Positions 18,282-28,831 of a stretch of 62,078 nt of DNA are shown one piece after another (the stretch's first letter is position 1; every line of letters starts with the position of its first letter). The stretch is from Psychromonas algarum. GTDB taxonomy: Bacteria > Pseudomonadota > Gammaproteobacteria > Enterobacterales > Psychromonadaceae. A program made the translations under genes and the position numbers. Where the stretch lies: contig NZ_SNUW01000012.1 in NCBI RefSeq assembly GCF_004376845.1, positions 1-62,078 on the forward strand, read 5' to 3'. Below the pieces are notes generated by a model. That model saw nothing but the letters and a program-made list of their open reading frames with translations, was not told the origin of the DNA and searched no databases.

Positions 18282-19406
18282 TTACTTACTAATATCATCA
18301 AAAAACGTTTTTAAACTATTTAAAAAACCTTCTGATTTTGGTTTGTGTTTTTTGCTGCTGCTCGAACACAGTGAGTTTTCAAACTCTTTTAATAACTCAC
18401 GTTGTTTACTTGATAATTTAACCGGTGTTTCTACCGTCACTTTACACATTAAATCACCAACAGAATGACTGCGAACTGATTTAACACCTTTATTACGCAT
18501 GCGGAACATACGGCCAGTTTGTGTTTCAGCTGGTATTTTTAATTTAACACGGCCATCTAAAGTAGGCACTTCAATTTCCCCACCTAAAGCAGCTTCAGTA
18601 AAGCTGATCGGCACTTCACAATATAAATCATTGCCATCACGCTCAAATACATCATGAGGACGAACATTCATTTGTACGTATAAGTCACCAGCTGGAGCAC
18701 CATGTTCTCCGGCTTCACCTTCACCACTTAAACGAATACGATCGCCTGTATCAACACCAGCAGGAATCTTAACTGATAATGTTTTACTACGCTCATAACG
18801 ACCGTCACCATGACATTTATTACATGGATCAGTAATGATCTTACCTTTACCACGACAAGTAGGACAAGTTTGGTTAACCGCAAAGAAACCTTGACGCATT
18901 TGTACTTGGCCTTGGCCATGACATGTACCACAAGTTTTTGCATCTGTGCCTTTTTTAGCACCTGAACCATTACATTGTTCACAATGTACTAATGTTGGGA
19001 TTTCAATCTCTTTAGAAATACCTTTAACAGCTTCTTCTAACGTCAGTTCCATATTGTAACGTAAGTCAGAACCTTGCTGTGCACGTTGGCCTCCACCGCG
19101 ACGACCACCACCAAAAATATCACCGAAGATATCGTCAAAACCACCGCCACCAAAACCACCGTGACCACCTTGGCTTTGTTGATTAACACCATCATGACCA
19201 TATTGATCAAATGCTGCTTTTTTCTGAGGATCGCTAAGAATTTCGTAAGCTTCTTTTACTTCCTTGAACTTTTCTTCTAGCGCGTCATCACCTTTAGTAC
19301 GATCTGGGTGGTACTTCATCGCTAAGCGTTTATAAGCTTTTTTAACTTCTTTTTCTGTCGCATCTCGGCTTAAACCAAGTACTTCATAACAATCACGTTT
19401 AGACAT
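18282..19406 (-). CDS. dnaJ: Chaperone DnaJ (Hsp40)
   Basis: 374 aa co-chaperone that delivers unfolded protein to DnaK and triggers its ATPase. J domain with HPD in YHPDRTKGD (about residue 33), Gly/Phe-rich linker ([20 protein letters not shown]) and four CxxCxGxG zinc repeats ([32 protein letters not shown]), then the substrate-binding and dimer regions. The tail is Ser/Lys-rich ([14 protein letters not shown]). It follows dnaK after 102 bp with a hairpin between. Confidence 0.98.
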   Translation of the reverse strand: MSKRDCYEVLGLSRDATEKEVKKAYKRLAMKYHPDRTKGDDALEEKFKEVKEAYEILSDPQKKAAFDQYGHDGVNQQSQGGHGGFGGGGFDDIFGDIFGGGRRGGGQRAQQGSDLRYNMELTLEEAVKGISKEIEIPTLVHCEQCNGSGAKKGTDAKTCGTCHGQGQVQMRQGFFAVNQTCPTCRGKGKIITDPCNKCHGDGRYERSKTLSVKIPAGVDTGDRIRLSGEGEAGEHGAPAGDLYVQMNVRPHDVFERDGNDLYCEVPISFTEAALGGEIEVPTLDGRVKLKIPAETQTGRMFRMRNKGVKSVRSHSVGDLMCKVTVETPVKLSSKQRELLKEFENSLCSSSSKKHKPKSEGFLNSLKTFFDDISK

Positions 19407-19443
19407 GGATATTTCTCAAATCTCTGTTTATTGAAAACAAACA

Positions 19444-19473
19444 CGCGGATTATAGATAAATCCATAACCCGCG
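19444..19473 (-). promoter_or_regulatory. Long hairpin in the dnaK-dnaJ spacer
   Basis: As minus-strand RNA, CGCGGGUUAUGGAU pairs with AUCUAUAAUCCGCG over 14 positions, two of them G-U, with a tiny UU apex. No U run follows, so it is not a classic terminator. Likely a processing or mRNA-stability element setting the DnaK:DnaJ ratio (inference). Confidence 0.6.
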
Positions 19474-19508
19474 AGTTGAAACGATATAACTTATTAGGGG
19501 TTACCTAA

Positions 19509-21428
19509 TTATTTTTTCTCGTCTTTTACTTCTTCAAACTCAGCATCAACGATATCATCGTCTTGCTTAGCTTTAGCTTCAGGTTGCTCTGCACCAGCTT
19601 CACCAGCTTGTGCTTTTTGTTGAGCAATTTCCATTAGCTTTTGTGACGCTTCTGCAAGTGCTTGAGTTTTAGCTTCGATTTCAGCTTTATCTTCACCTTT
19701 GCTCGCAGTTTCAACTTCAACAATTGCAGCTTCTATTTTCTCTTTCTCGTCAGCTGGTAGAGCATCACCTGCTTCTTCAATTTGTTTCTTAGTACCGTGA
19801 ACCATTGCATCTGCTTGGTTACGAGCCGTTACTACTTCTTCAAATTTCTTATCCGCATCAGCATTTGCTTCTGCGTCATTTACCATTTTTTCAATCTCTT
19901 CGTCAGATAGACCTGAACTTGATTTGATAGTAATTTTTTGCTCTTGGTTTGTATCTTTATCTTTAGCAGATACATGCAAGATACCATCCGCATCCATATC
20001 GAAAGTAACTTCGATTTGTGGTGTACCACGTGTAGCAGCACGAATACCTTCTAGGTTAAATTGACCTAAAGATTTGTTGTCTGCAGCACGTTTACGCTCA
20101 CCTTGAAGAATGTGGATTGTTACCGCACTTTGGTTATCTTCAGCCGTTGAGAACGTTTGTGACTGTTTAGTTGGAATCGTTGTATTTTTATCGATAACTT
20201 TCGTTAATACACCGCCCATTGTTTCGATGCCTAAAGATAACGGCGTAACGTCTAATAGTAGAACGTCAGTTTTGTCACCAGAAAGTACAGCACCTTGGAT
20301 CGCAGCACCCATTGCAACCGCTTCATCAGGGTTCACGTCTTTACGAGCAGCTTTACCAAAGAATTCAGCAACAGTTGCTTGAACTAGAGGCATACGTGTT
20401 TGACCACCAACTAAGATAACGTCATCGATTTCACCAACAGAAAGATCTGCATCTTTAAGAGCAAGACGTAGAGGTTCAAGTGTTGCTTTAACCATATCTT
20501 CTACTAAAGACTCTAATTTAGAGCGAGTAACTTTAACATTTAAATGTTTAGGACCTGTTGCATCAGCAGTGATGTATGGCAAGTTAATTTCTGTTTGTTG
20601 TGCAGAAGACAATTCAATTTTTGCTTTTTCAGCTGCTTCTTTAACACGTTGCATTGCAAGTGGATCTTTAGTTAGATCGAAGTTTTGTTCTTTTTGGAAC
20701 TCGCCTACTAAGAAGTTGATTAAACGGTTATCGAAATCTTCACCACCTAAGTGTGTATCACCGTTAGTTGATAATACTTCAAATGTTTTTTCGCCATCTA
20801 CTTCATCAATTTCAATGATTGAGATATCAAATGTACCACCACCTAAATCGTATACTGCAACTGTGCTGTCGCCTTTAGAGTTATTAACACCGTAAGCAAA
20901 TGCAGCAGCTGTTGGCTCATTGATGATACGTTTAACATCAAGACCAGCGATACGACCAGCATCTTTAGTTGCTTGACGTTGCGCATCGTTAAAGTAAGCA
21001 GGAACAGTGATTACAGCACCAGATACTTTTTCACCTAGGTAATCTTCAGCTGTTTTTTTCATTTTTTTCAAAACTTCAGCAGAGATTTGTGGAGCAGCCA
21101 TTTTTTTATCGCGTGCTTCAACCCATGCATCACCGTTATCAGCCTTGATAATTTTATAAGGCATGATTTTAAGATCACGCTGTACTTCTTCATCTTCGAA
21201 ACGACGACCGATTAGACGTTTAATTCCGAATAAAGTGTTTTGTGGGTTAGTTACAGCCTGACGTTTAGCTGGTTGACCAACTAGGATTTCACCGTCTTCT
21301 GTGTAAGCAATGATTGAAGGAGTTGTACGTTCACCTTCTGCGTTTTCAATGATTTTTGCTACATCACCATCCAGTACAGAAACACATGAATTTGTAGTAC
21401 CTAAATCAATACCGATAATTTTACCCAT
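19509..21428 (-). CDS. dnaK: Chaperone DnaK (Hsp70)
   Basis: Central ATP-driven chaperone, about 639 aa from [15 protein letters not shown]. The frame continues five codons upstream to a GTG, but GGAGAGAG lies nine bases before the ATG at 21428, which I take as the start. N-terminal nucleotide-binding domain ([27 protein letters not shown]), linker [13 protein letters not shown], substrate domain and lid, acidic tail ending [13 protein letters not shown]. Heat-shock control is supported by a sigma-32-type promoter about 85 bp upstream. Confidence 0.98.
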   Translation of the reverse strand: MGKIIGIDLGTTNSCVSVLDGDVAKIIENAEGERTTPSIIAYTEDGEILVGQPAKRQAVTNPQNTLFGIKRLIGRRFEDEEVQRDLKIMPYKIIKADNGDAWVEARDKKMAAPQISAEVLKKMKKTAEDYLGEKVSGAVITVPAYFNDAQRQATKDAGRIAGLDVKRIINEPTAAAFAYGVNNSKGDSTVAVYDLGGGTFDISIIEIDEVDGEKTFEVLSTNGDTHLGGEDFDNRLINFLVGEFQKEQNFDLTKDPLAMQRVKEAAEKAKIELSSAQQTEINLPYITADATGPKHLNVKVTRSKLESLVEDMVKATLEPLRLALKDADLSVGEIDDVILVGGQTRMPLVQATVAEFFGKAARKDVNPDEAVAMGAAIQGAVLSGDKTDVLLLDVTPLSLGIETMGGVLTKVIDKNTTIPTKQSQTFSTAEDNQSAVTIHILQGERKRAADNKSLGQFNLEGIRAATRGTPQIEVTFDMDADGILHVSAKDKDTNQEQKITIKSSSGLSDEEIEKMVNDAEANADADKKFEEVVTARNQADAMVHGTKKQIEEAGDALPADEKEKIEAAIVEVETASKGEDKAEIEAKTQALAEASQKLMEIAQQKAQAGEAGAEQPEAKAKQDDDIVDAEFEEVKDEKK

Positions 21429-21511
21429 TTTAACTCTCTCCACACTTGTTAATAGTTGTTACTTGTTTAGTTGGCTCATCTGCAATTTGCAGTGCCTGTT
21501 TGATACTTTAT

Positions 21512-21539
21512 ATATAAGGGGGTATTTTTTTGTTTCAAG
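21512..21539 (-). promoter_or_regulatory. Sigma-32 promoter of dnaK
   Basis: On the minus strand CTTGAAA (21539-21533) is followed after a heat-shock-type spacing by CCCCCTTATAT (21522-21512). This matches the RpoH consensus CTTGAAA and CCCCATNT well in both halves. Confidence 0.8.
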
Positions 21540-21590
21540 GGCAATTAACAAAATAAATGTATATTTATTAAAAAATATTTAAATTGCCAT

Positions 21591-21615
21591 AAAAAAAGGT
21601 GCCGAAGCACCTTGT
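21591..21615 (-). terminator. grpE terminator
   Basis: On the minus strand AAGGTGC, a TTCG tetraloop, GCACCTT and a long T run. It separates grpE from dnaK, so each heat-shock gene has its own transcript start. Confidence 0.88.
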
Positions 21616-21638
21616 GTCATTACCATCTAACAAGATGA

Positions 21639-22241
21639 TTAATCAGCAGCTTTTGCAACCACAACCATTGCAGGGCGAATAACTTGACCACCGCTTAGTT
21701 CATAACCTTTTTGCATTACTGCAACGATTTGGTTAGCAGGAACACCTTCAACGACTTGCATACTCATTGCTTGGTGTTTTTCTGGGTTTAATACTTCTCC
21801 CACAGGATCAATTTGTTGAATACCGATACTTGAAATTGCTTTTAATAGTTCAGTTAACGTCATTTCAACGCCATCAAGCATAGGCTTAATCGCTTCATTT
21901 TCTTTGTCAGCATGTTGAATAGCTAGCTCTAAATGATCTACTACAGGCGTTAATGCATTCGCAAATGTTTTTAATACTGATTTTCGACGATTTTCAGCAT
22001 CGATACCCGCTTTACGAATTTCATTTTGAGCAAATGCAGTGGCACGAGCAATGCCATCTTTTTGTTCTGCAATCGCTTCTTCTGCAACAGCTAACTTTTT
22101 AGTTAACTCTTCTATTTTAAGAGCTTGCTCATCAACAGGCTCAGCAGCAACTTCTTCTACTTCAGCATTTTGTTCTGCTACATCATCACCTAAAACAGTT
22201 TCAATCGGCTCTTCAACTGTGTTTTTTTGTTCTTCACTCAT
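21639..22241 (-). CDS. grpE: Nucleotide exchange factor GrpE
   Basis: 200 aa; releases ADP from DnaK. Acidic disordered start ([15 protein letters not shown]), a long coiled coil (about 40-90) and the C-terminal beta domain with [14 protein letters not shown] and [11 protein letters not shown]. Its promoter region is shared with divergent nadK, as in E. coli. Confidence 0.97.
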   Translation of the reverse strand: MSEEQKNTVEEPIETVLGDDVAEQNAEVEEVAAEPVDEQALKIEELTKKLAVAEEAIAEQKDGIARATAFAQNEIRKAGIDAENRRKSVLKTFANALTPVVDHLELAIQHADKENEAIKPMLDGVEMTLTELLKAISSIGIQQIDPVGEVLNPEKHQAMSMQVVEGVPANQIVAVMQKGYELSGGQVIRPAMVVVAKAAD

Positions 22242-22290
22242 ATTTCAATCCTACCTAACATTAATATTGGTCAATTTTATAAGCTCTATT

Positions 22291-22316
22291 ATGGGGATAG
22301 TAATAATAGTTTCAAG
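22291..22316 (-). promoter_or_regulatory. Sigma-32 promoter of grpE
   Basis: On the minus strand CTTGAAA (22316-22310), 13 bp, CCCCATAAT (ATGGGG on the plus strand at 22291-22296). Near-perfect RpoH consensus, about 50 bp before the grpE start. Confidence 0.85.
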
Positions 22317-22383
22317 CCTGTTAATAAAAACATTTATTAGAGGTATACTGAAAATCATCGCATTTTTAGCTAATGGGCATTTT

Positions 22384-23283
22384 ATGAGTCAAGATAGTAC
22401 GCAACAAAGCCAATTTAAAACTATTGGATTAATTGGCAAACCACAACATAGTGAAGCATTGCAAACTTTGACAAGCTTATATCATTTCTTACAAGCCCGA
22501 GGCCATTCAATTATTGTTGATCGCCGTCTATGTGATGATCTTAATCTAGCAAAAATAAAATATGATGATTTAGTGGGTATCGGTCATAAGTGTGACCTTG
22601 CAATTGTTGTCGGTGGTGATGGTTATATGCTTGGAGCAGCTAGAGTACTTGCTCGATTTGATATTTCAGTCATTGGCGTTAACAGAGGTAATTTAGGTTT
22701 TTTAACTGACTTAGATCCTGAAAATTTTGAACAGCCTCTAGCAGAAGTATTAGAGGGAAACTATCAAACAGAAAATCGCTTTTTATTAGAAGCACAGGTT
22801 CATAGCCATGGCCATATGAAAAGTTGTAATACCGCGGTTAACGAAGCCGTTTTACACCCTGATAAAATTGCGCATATGATTGAATTTGAAGTGTATGTAA
22901 ATGATAACTTTATGTTGAATCAACGTGCCGATGGATTAATTTTATCAACACCTACAGGTTCAACTGCTTACTCGCTTTCTGGAGGCGGACCAATATTAAC
23001 CCCTAATCTAGATGCAATTAGCTTATTACCTATGTTTCCACATACATTGAATAGTCGTCCAATAGTGATTGATGCTAATAGTACTGTGAGATTAAAAATA
23101 GCACAGACTAATTCAACCGAAATGCAGATTAGTTGTGACAGCCATGTGAATTTATCCGTTTTACCAGGTGACGAAGTCATTATTAAAAAAACGCAACATC
23201 AATTAAAACTGCTACATCCACAAAACTATAATTACTTTCACGTACTCCAAAATAAATTTGGATGGGGTAATAAACTCTATTAA
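22384..23283 (+). CDS. nadK: NAD kinase
   Basis: Phosphorylates NAD to NADP with ATP in the cytosol. 299 aa from the ATG at 22384 ([18 protein letters not shown]), close to the usual 292. The open frame runs on upstream into grpE antisense, which I discard. Key motifs: GGDG ([15 protein letters not shown]), [11 protein letters not shown], and [14 protein letters not shown]. Divergent from grpE and followed by recN, the classic grpE/nadK/recN order. Confidence 0.97.
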   Translation: MSQDSTQQSQFKTIGLIGKPQHSEALQTLTSLYHFLQARGHSIIVDRRLCDDLNLAKIKYDDLVGIGHKCDLAIVVGGDGYMLGAARVLARFDISVIGVNRGNLGFLTDLDPENFEQPLAEVLEGNYQTENRFLLEAQVHSHGHMKSCNTAVNEAVLHPDKIAHMIEFEVYVNDNFMLNQRADGLILSTPTGSTAYSLSGGGPILTPNLDAISLLPMFPHTLNSRPIVIDANSTVRLKIAQTNSTEMQISCDSHVNLSVLPGDEVIIKKTQHQLKLLHPQNYNYFHVLQNKFGWGNKLY

Positions 23284-23318
23284 TTAAAAATTTAGCATAA
23301 AATCATCACATGACACTT

Positions 23319-23338
23319 TACTGTTTAAAAAAACAGTA
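23319..23338. promoter_or_regulatory. LexA box 1 of recN
   Basis: TACTG-N10-CAGTA: the CTG at 23321-23323 and CAG at 23334-23336 are spaced by exactly ten AT-only bases, with TA flanks on both sides as in the E. coli SOS consensus. Confidence 0.85.
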
Positions 23339-23341
23339 CTA

Positions 23342-23361
23342 CACTGTGTATTAAAACAGTA
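23342..23361. promoter_or_regulatory. LexA box 2 of recN
   Basis: CACTG-N10-CAGTA: CTG at 23344-23346 and CAG at 23357-23359. The two boxes are 23 bp apart, about two helical turns, which favours cooperative LexA binding and tight repression. Confidence 0.8.
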
Positions 23362-23400
23362 GTTTTGTAATCATTATGATCAACATAGGATGTGAATTTT

Positions 23401-25080
23401 ATGCTAAGCCAACTAACCGTTCAGCACTTTGCTATTGTAAAATTTTTGGAACTAGACTTCCGTCAAGGCATGACCACTATTACAGGGGAAACTGGAGCGG
23501 GTAAATCAATCGCGATTGATGCACTTGGTTTATGTCTTGGTGACCGTGCAGATATCAGTATGATCCGACAAGGTACTGATAAAGCAGAAGTCAGTGCAAG
23601 GTTTAATCTTAGTGATACACCAAATGCATTGATTTGGTTACAAAATAACGATCTAGAAAATAGCTTAAGTGACAATCCTAACGAATGTTTATTACGTCGG
23701 ACTATCACCAGAGAAGGTCGTTCTCGCGCTTATATAAATTCTACCCCCGTCCCTCTATCGCAATTAAAAAGCTTAGGGCAACTACTTGTTAATATTCATG
23801 GTCAACACGCGCATCAAAGTTTATTACGTAATGATATTCAGTTATCGATTATTGATGAATATGCAGATCATCAACAACTACTACAAAAAGTGAAAGATAC
23901 TTATCAAGGCTGCCACTTTTTAAAAAAACAATTGAAACAACAGCAATTAAGCCAGCAAGAAAAACAAGCACGTAAACAATTATTAGAATATCAAATTGTT
24001 GAATTAAATGAATTTGCACTAGCAGAAAATGAATTTTCAGAAATAGAATCTGAGCATAAAAGATTAGCAAATAGTGGTGCATTGATAGAAAACACACAAA
24101 TGAGCTTAAATTTATTAAGCGATTCAGAAGAAGTTGATGCTTTGAGTTTATTACAAAAAAGCATTTCACTTATTGAATCACAAGTACAGCACGATGAAAA
24201 ATTATCAGTCATTGTAGATTCTTTACAAGAAGCAGTAATTCAAATTGAAGAAGCGGGTTATGAATTACGTCAATATGCAGAAAAATTAGAACTAGACCCT
24301 GAAGAGTTTGAACAACTGGAATATCGTTTAAGCCAAGCTATGACACTTTCAAGAAAACATCAAGTTCAGCCTGAAATGTTATATTCATTCCATCAAAAAT
24401 TAAGTAAAGAATATCAACAGTTAAATAATAGTGAAGCTGAAATTGAGCAATTAACGATTGAACTTGAAAATGCACAAAAAAACTATGCAAAACACGCAAA
24501 AAAATTAAGCCAGAGTCGCCAACGATATGCAAAAGAGCTAAGTAAAAAAATAACAGAGAGCATTCAAAAGTTGAATATGGAAGATGGACAATTCCACGTG
24601 CTAATTACTCAAAACGAAAGTAATAACCTTAGCCCATTAGGGATTGATAATATTGAATTTCAAGTGGCTGCAAATGCAGGACAAGGACTGCAAAATTTAG
24701 GCAAAGTTGCTTCTGGAGGAGAATTGTCACGTATCAGCTTAGCAATTCAAGTGATCATTAGCCAAAGAGTCTCAACACCAACACTTATTTTTGATGAAGT
24801 CGATGTTGGGATCAGTGGTGCTACAGCAGCTGTTGTTGGTAATTTGTTACGCAAGCTTGGTGAAAGTACACAAATATTTTGTGTTACTCATTTACCGCAA
24901 GTTGCCGGAAATGGCCATCAACAAATGATAGTGAACAAAAAAAGTGACGGTAAAACTACAAATACTAACATGCAGTTATTAGATTCCACTGAACGAATTC
25001 AAGAACTTGCAAGGTTATTAGGAGGAGATGTGATCACAGAACATACATTAGCAAATGCCAAAGATTTACTTATCGCATAA
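23401..25080 (+). CDS. recN: DNA repair protein RecN
   Basis: SMC-like ATPase acting in double-strand-break repair. 559 aa from MLSQLTVQHFAIVKFLEL; an ATG three codons upstream is possible. Walker A is GETGAGKS (about 30-37), long coiled-coil arms fill about 150-370, and the C-terminal half has the signature LGKVASGGELSRI and Walker B PTLIFDEVDVGISG. It is SOS-controlled, as shown by two LexA boxes 40-80 bp upstream. Confidence 0.97.
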   Translation: MLSQLTVQHFAIVKFLELDFRQGMTTITGETGAGKSIAIDALGLCLGDRADISMIRQGTDKAEVSARFNLSDTPNALIWLQNNDLENSLSDNPNECLLRRTITREGRSRAYINSTPVPLSQLKSLGQLLVNIHGQHAHQSLLRNDIQLSIIDEYADHQQLLQKVKDTYQGCHFLKKQLKQQQLSQQEKQARKQLLEYQIVELNEFALAENEFSEIESEHKRLANSGALIENTQMSLNLLSDSEEVDALSLLQKSISLIESQVQHDEKLSVIVDSLQEAVIQIEEAGYELRQYAEKLELDPEEFEQLEYRLSQAMTLSRKHQVQPEMLYSFHQKLSKEYQQLNNSEAEIEQLTIELENAQKNYAKHAKKLSQSRQRYAKELSKKITESIQKLNMEDGQFHVLITQNESNNLSPLGIDNIEFQVAANAGQGLQNLGKVASGGELSRISLAIQVIISQRVSTPTLIFDEVDVGISGATAAVVGNLLRKLGESTQIFCVTHLPQVAGNGHQQMIVNKKSDGKTTNTNMQLLDSTERIQELARLLGGDVITEHTLANAKDLLIA

Positions 25081-25469
25081 GCCCATGCAAATAATAATGA
25101 TACAAAGATATTTACCGATTAATTATTTACAGGGTCTTTTTAATCGGTAAGACTAATCACAATAAATAGCGTATCTATTTTACTGGTTAAAATATCCCAC
25201 TTCCTCGTTATAAACTTTGTAAAAGTAACTACCATTTACGTCAATTTATGCCTTGAATTGAGCTATTTTTTCAGTTCAATATTTAGATGGAATATTGAAT
25301 GTTATCGGTATAAATATTTTTTGATGGGTCCAAAATGCAACAAACAGTAACTTTGTAAATGAATTAAAATAGACCTCTGCCCTACTATTTTTAAATTTTT
25401 ATCTCACAACAAAGCCATCATGCAAATAGTTTGTTATATTAAGTCTACTTTTTATGATTGGTTTTAAAA
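25081..25469. other. Gap between recN and lolB
   Basis: No gene. An inverted repeat TTACCGATTAA (25112-25122) and TTAATCGGTAA (25140-25150) could form a hairpin behind recN with a 17-base loop. The rest is AT-rich and should hold the lolB operon promoter. hemA, which sits beside lolB in E. coli, is absent. Confidence 0.5.
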
Positions 25470-26081
25470 ATGAAAAAGCTCCTATTTATATTCTTCATCA
25501 TCACTTTATCTGGTTGTAGCCAATTGAATCAATCAACGACTTCCCATGAAACGACAAATAAAACCTGGGATGAACAGCAACAACAGTTACAACAACTTAC
25601 CTCTTGGACTATCACTGGTAAATTAGCAATATTTTTAGATAATGAACGCCAAACAGCCAATTTACATTGGCATCAAGAAGGTGATAATTACAAAATCCAA
25701 TTAACTTCATTCATCGGCACTCGTGTTTTACAAATAACTAAAAATGAACAAGGCGTTGAAATTATTAATAATGATGGGGACAAATTTGTAGGGTCTGATG
25801 TGAATACTTTAATAAAAAAACTTGCCCCAAACCTCGCTTTTCCTGTTTCGGCCTTACAACAATGGATCAAAGGTGATCCTGATGAGGCTACTTATATCAT
25901 CAACTCTCAGCAACAGGTTAAAGAATTAACAGGTACCGATAAAAGTGGTAGTTTGTGGACTGTACATTATCAACAGTATCAATCTTTTTCAGGGTATATA
26001 TTACCCACAATGTTGGATCTAAAACGAGATAAAATTCGAGCAAAAATTGCAATTAATCAATGGACAATAGCAACTAATTAG
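25470..26081 (+). CDS. lolB: Outer-membrane lipoprotein LolB
   Basis: Last step of lipoprotein sorting: accepts lipoproteins from LolA and inserts them in the outer membrane. About 203 aa from MKKLLFIFFIITLSGC; the lipobox LSGC puts the lipidated Cys at about residue 15. WTITGKLAIFLDNERQTANLHW is the conserved opening of the beta-barrel fold. Followed after 8 bp by ispE, in the lolB-ispE-prs order. Confidence 0.95.
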   Translation: MKKLLFIFFIITLSGCSQLNQSTTSHETTNKTWDEQQQQLQQLTSWTITGKLAIFLDNERQTANLHWHQEGDNYKIQLTSFIGTRVLQITKNEQGVEIINNDGDKFVGSDVNTLIKKLAPNLAFPVSALQQWIKGDPDEATYIINSQQQVKELTGTDKSGSLWTVHYQQYQSFSGYILPTMLDLKRDKIRAKIAINQWTIATN

Positions 26082-26089
26082 AGCTTACG

Positions 26090-26947
26090 ATGCAAACTAA
26101 AACAATACGTTGGCCTGCCCCAGCAAAATTAAATTTATTTTTATACATTACAGGACAACGTTCCGATGGTTACCACGAACTACAGACCCTCTTTCAATTT
26201 ATTAAACGTTGTGATTATTTAACAATCACAGCAAATAGCAGCAATAACATTACCATAGCCCCCGAACTTAAGAATGTGCCCCTTGAAAGTAACTTAATTT
26301 ATAAAGCAGCAACCTTATTAAAAAATTATGCTTCTTATCCCTATGGCGCGCATATTGAATTAGAAAAAAACCTTCCTATGGGTGGAGGTTTAGGGGGAGG
26401 GTCTTCTGATGCAGCAACAACTTTAGTTGCTTTAAACTATCATTGGGATTTAAATTTAAGCGATAAAATACTATCTGAATTGGGGGCATCTTTAGGGGCA
26501 GACATTCCTATTTTCATCCATGGTAAAGCAGCGATTGCAGAAGGCATTGGTGAAAAACTAAGCTCAGTAGAACCTAAAAAATCACATTATTTAATTGCCA
26601 TGCCAGATTGCCACGTTTCAACACCAGTTATTTTTAATAATCCAGATTTAAAAAGAGATACCCCAAAGCTCCTACATCATGAACTAATGAACAATAAATG
26701 GGAAAATGATTGTGAAAATTGCGTTAAAAAACATTATCCTGAGGTTGCTAATACTATCGACTGGTTGCTAGAATACGCACCTACTCAGCTAACTGGAACT
26801 GGTGCATGTGTTTTCAGCACATTTGACCATGCTGATGAAGCTGAGTTATTAGCTGAAAAAACGCCAAAATGGTTGAATTGTTTCACCTCGGAAGGCTTAA
26901 ATATTTCACCATTACGTGAACTATTATCTACACTAAATAAAAATTAA
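26090..26947 (+). CDS. ispE: 4-diphosphocytidyl-2-C-methyl-D-erythritol kinase
   Basis: GHMP kinase of the MEP isoprenoid pathway, 285 aa. PAPAKLNLFLYI at the N-terminus and the glycine-rich ATP loop LPMGGGLGGGSSDAATTL (about 96-113) are diagnostic; LTGTGACVFS near residue 236 is the third GHMP motif. Probably co-transcribed with lolB. Confidence 0.97.
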   Translation: MQTKTIRWPAPAKLNLFLYITGQRSDGYHELQTLFQFIKRCDYLTITANSSNNITIAPELKNVPLESNLIYKAATLLKNYASYPYGAHIELEKNLPMGGGLGGGSSDAATTLVALNYHWDLNLSDKILSELGASLGADIPIFIHGKAAIAEGIGEKLSSVEPKKSHYLIAMPDCHVSTPVIFNNPDLKRDTPKLLHHELMNNKWENDCENCVKKHYPEVANTIDWLLEYAPTQLTGTGACVFSTFDHADEAELLAEKTPKWLNCFTSEGLNISPLRELLSTLNKN

Positions 26948-27028
26948 TTAGTTGAAATTTCAATTAGTTACACTTGTTAATAATATGATTTTATTAACTA
27001 AATCAACAGGATGAAAGAGGTCCTCACA

Positions 27029-27976
27029 GTGCCAAACATGAAACTATTTGCAGGTAACGCAACACCCGATCTAGCTCAAAAAATCGCAGATCGTCTTTTT
27101 ATCAAATTAGGAAGCGCAGACGTAGGTCGTTTTAGTGATGGCGAAATTCACGTTCAAATCAACGAGAATGTTCGTGGTGATGATATTTTTATCGTTCAAT
27201 CAACTTGTGCACCAACTAATGACAACTTGATGGAATTAATCGTAATGATCGACGCACTTCGCCGTGCATCAGCTGGTCGTATTACAGCGGTAATTCCATA
27301 CTTTGGTTATGCTCGTCAAGATAGACGTGTTCGCTCAAGCCGTGTGCCAATTACTGCCAAAGTAGTAGCCGACTTCCTTTCTAATGTTGGTGTTGACCGT
27401 GTAATGACTGTGGATTTACATGCAGAACAAATTCAAGGTTTCTTCGATGTACCTGTTGATAACGTATTTGGTAGCTCAGTACTACTAGAAGATATGTTAG
27501 AGAAAAAATTAGACAATCCTATGATTGTTTCTCCTGATATTGGTGGTGTTGTTCGTGCTCGTGCACATGCAAAACTGTTAGATGATGCTGATTTAGCAAT
27601 CATTGATAAACGTCGTCCAAAAGCAAACGTTGCACAAGTAATGCACTTAATTGGTGATGTTGAAGGCCGTCATTGTATTATCGTTGATGATATGATCGAT
27701 ACAGGTGGTACATTATGTCAAGCTGCTGCGGCACTTAAAGATCGTGGTGCTTTATCTGTTTATGCTTACGCTACACATGCAGTATTCTCTGGTTCAGCAG
27801 TTGAAAACATCAAAAACTCTGTAATTGATGAATTTATTGTTACTGACTCAATTCCACTTACAGCTGAAATTTTAGCAACAGGTAAAGTTAAACAACTTAC
27901 TTTAAGTGGTATGTTAGCGGAAGCAATTCGCCGAGTAAGTAATGAAGAATCTATCTCAGCGATGTTCCACTACTAA
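27029..27976 (+). CDS. prs: Ribose-phosphate pyrophosphokinase
   Basis: Makes PRPP from ribose 5-phosphate and ATP. I place the start at the GTG 27029 ([17 protein letters not shown]), which gives exactly 315 aa, the E. coli length, with AGAGG about nine bases upstream; an earlier ATG at 27011 is in frame. Motifs: [30 protein letters not shown], the PRPP loop [11 protein letters not shown] strong terminator follows. Confidence 0.97.
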   Translation: MPNMKLFAGNATPDLAQKIADRLFIKLGSADVGRFSDGEIHVQINENVRGDDIFIVQSTCAPTNDNLMELIVMIDALRRASAGRITAVIPYFGYARQDRRVRSSRVPITAKVVADFLSNVGVDRVMTVDLHAEQIQGFFDVPVDNVFGSSVLLEDMLEKKLDNPMIVSPDIGGVVRARAHAKLLDDADLAIIDKRRPKANVAQVMHLIGDVEGRHCIIVDDMIDTGGTLCQAAAALKDRGALSVYAYATHAVFSGSAVENIKNSVIDEFIVTDSIPLTAEILATGKVKQLTLSGMLAEAIRRVSNEESISAMFHY

Positions 27977-28016
27977 AAATCAATGAGATAGCAAGCTCTA
28001 TTTCAATCAGATTTTT

Positions 28017-28053
28017 TAAAAACGCCTATTTATAATAAATAGGCGTTTTTTTT
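28017..28053 (+). terminator. prs terminator
   Basis: AACGCCTATTTA and TAAATAGGCGTT (28021-28047) form a long stem with a tiny loop, then eight T. Confidence 0.92.
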
Positions 28054-28063
28054 GGCATTTAAA

Positions 28064-28100
28064 TTGTACAAAAATGTTTACTGCGTTATTATGGCGCGCC
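28064..28100 (+). promoter_or_regulatory. Promoter of rplY-pth-ychF
   Basis: TTGTAC (28064-28069), exactly 17 bp, TATTAT (28087-28092), then a GC-only discriminator GGCGCGCC (28093-28100). The GC-rich discriminator is typical of promoters under stringent (ppGpp/DksA) control, fitting a ribosomal protein gene. Confidence 0.7.
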
Positions 28101-28205
28101 TTTTTTATACACCCTATTAAGGGGAAGGTGGTTATCGCTGGTCGCAAACGATAATCTATTTTAATTTGAAAAAATAATTTAATTTTTTCAACAATGGAGT
28201 TTACC

Positions 28206-28829
28206 ATGTCAATTACATTAGTCGCTACAAGCCGTACAGATTTAGGGAAAGGTGCGAGCCGCCGCCTACGTCACACAAACCAAACACCTGGTGTTGTATA
28301 CGGTGCAGGAAAAGATCCAGTATCACTTACTTTCGAACATAAAGAATTAATGAAAGTAGAAGCTGTTGAAGCATTTTACTCTTCAATCTTAAACTTAGAA
28401 ATTGATGGTGTTTCTGAGCAAGTATTGCTTAAAGATATCCAACGTCATTCTTTCAAAGACCGTATCCAACATTTAGATCTTTTACGTGTTGATGCTACAC
28501 ATAAATTACACACAACAGTACCTTTACACTTCTTAAACGAAGATACTGCTGAAGCTGTTAAAAACGGTGGCGTAATTGCTCACTTAGCAAACGAATTAGA
28601 AGTAACTTGTTTACCTGCTGATTTACCTGCATTCTTAGAAGTTGATATTGCAAACGTTGAAATTGGTCAAACAGTTCATATTTCTGATGTTAAACTTCCT
28701 AAAGGTGTTGAATCTGTTGAGCTTATTAAAGGTGAAGAATACGATTTACCTCTTTTAGCTATCACACTTAAGAAAGTAGCTACAGAAGAAGCTGAAACTG
28801 AAGCAACAGAAGCTGACGCTGCTGAGTAA
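28206..28829 (+). CDS. rplY: 50S ribosomal protein L25/Ctc
   Basis: 207 aa long-form (Ctc type) L25 that binds 5S rRNA. The L25 domain is residues 1-95 ([21 protein letters not shown]), and the C-terminal beta domain ([18 protein letters not shown]) is the Ctc extension that E. coli lacks. GGAG stands eight bases before the chosen ATG; a further ATG four codons upstream lacks a site. The tail is Glu/Ala-rich. pth starts 2 bp after the stop. Confidence 0.95.
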   Translation: MSITLVATSRTDLGKGASRRLRHTNQTPGVVYGAGKDPVSLTFEHKELMKVEAVEAFYSSILNLEIDGVSEQVLLKDIQRHSFKDRIQHLDLLRVDATHKLHTTVPLHFLNEDTAEAVKNGGVIAHLANELEVTCLPADLPAFLEVDIANVEIGQTVHISDVKLPKGVESVELIKGEEYDLPLLAITLKKVATEEAETEATEADAAE

Positions 28830-28831
28830 TC

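Noticed and set aside
22039-22383. 115-codon N-terminal extension of NadK
   Set aside because: It is antisense to grpE, and the family N-terminus begins at 22384.
25081-25469. hemA beside lolB
   Set aside because: No reading frame of suitable length; the gap is AT-rich non-coding DNA.
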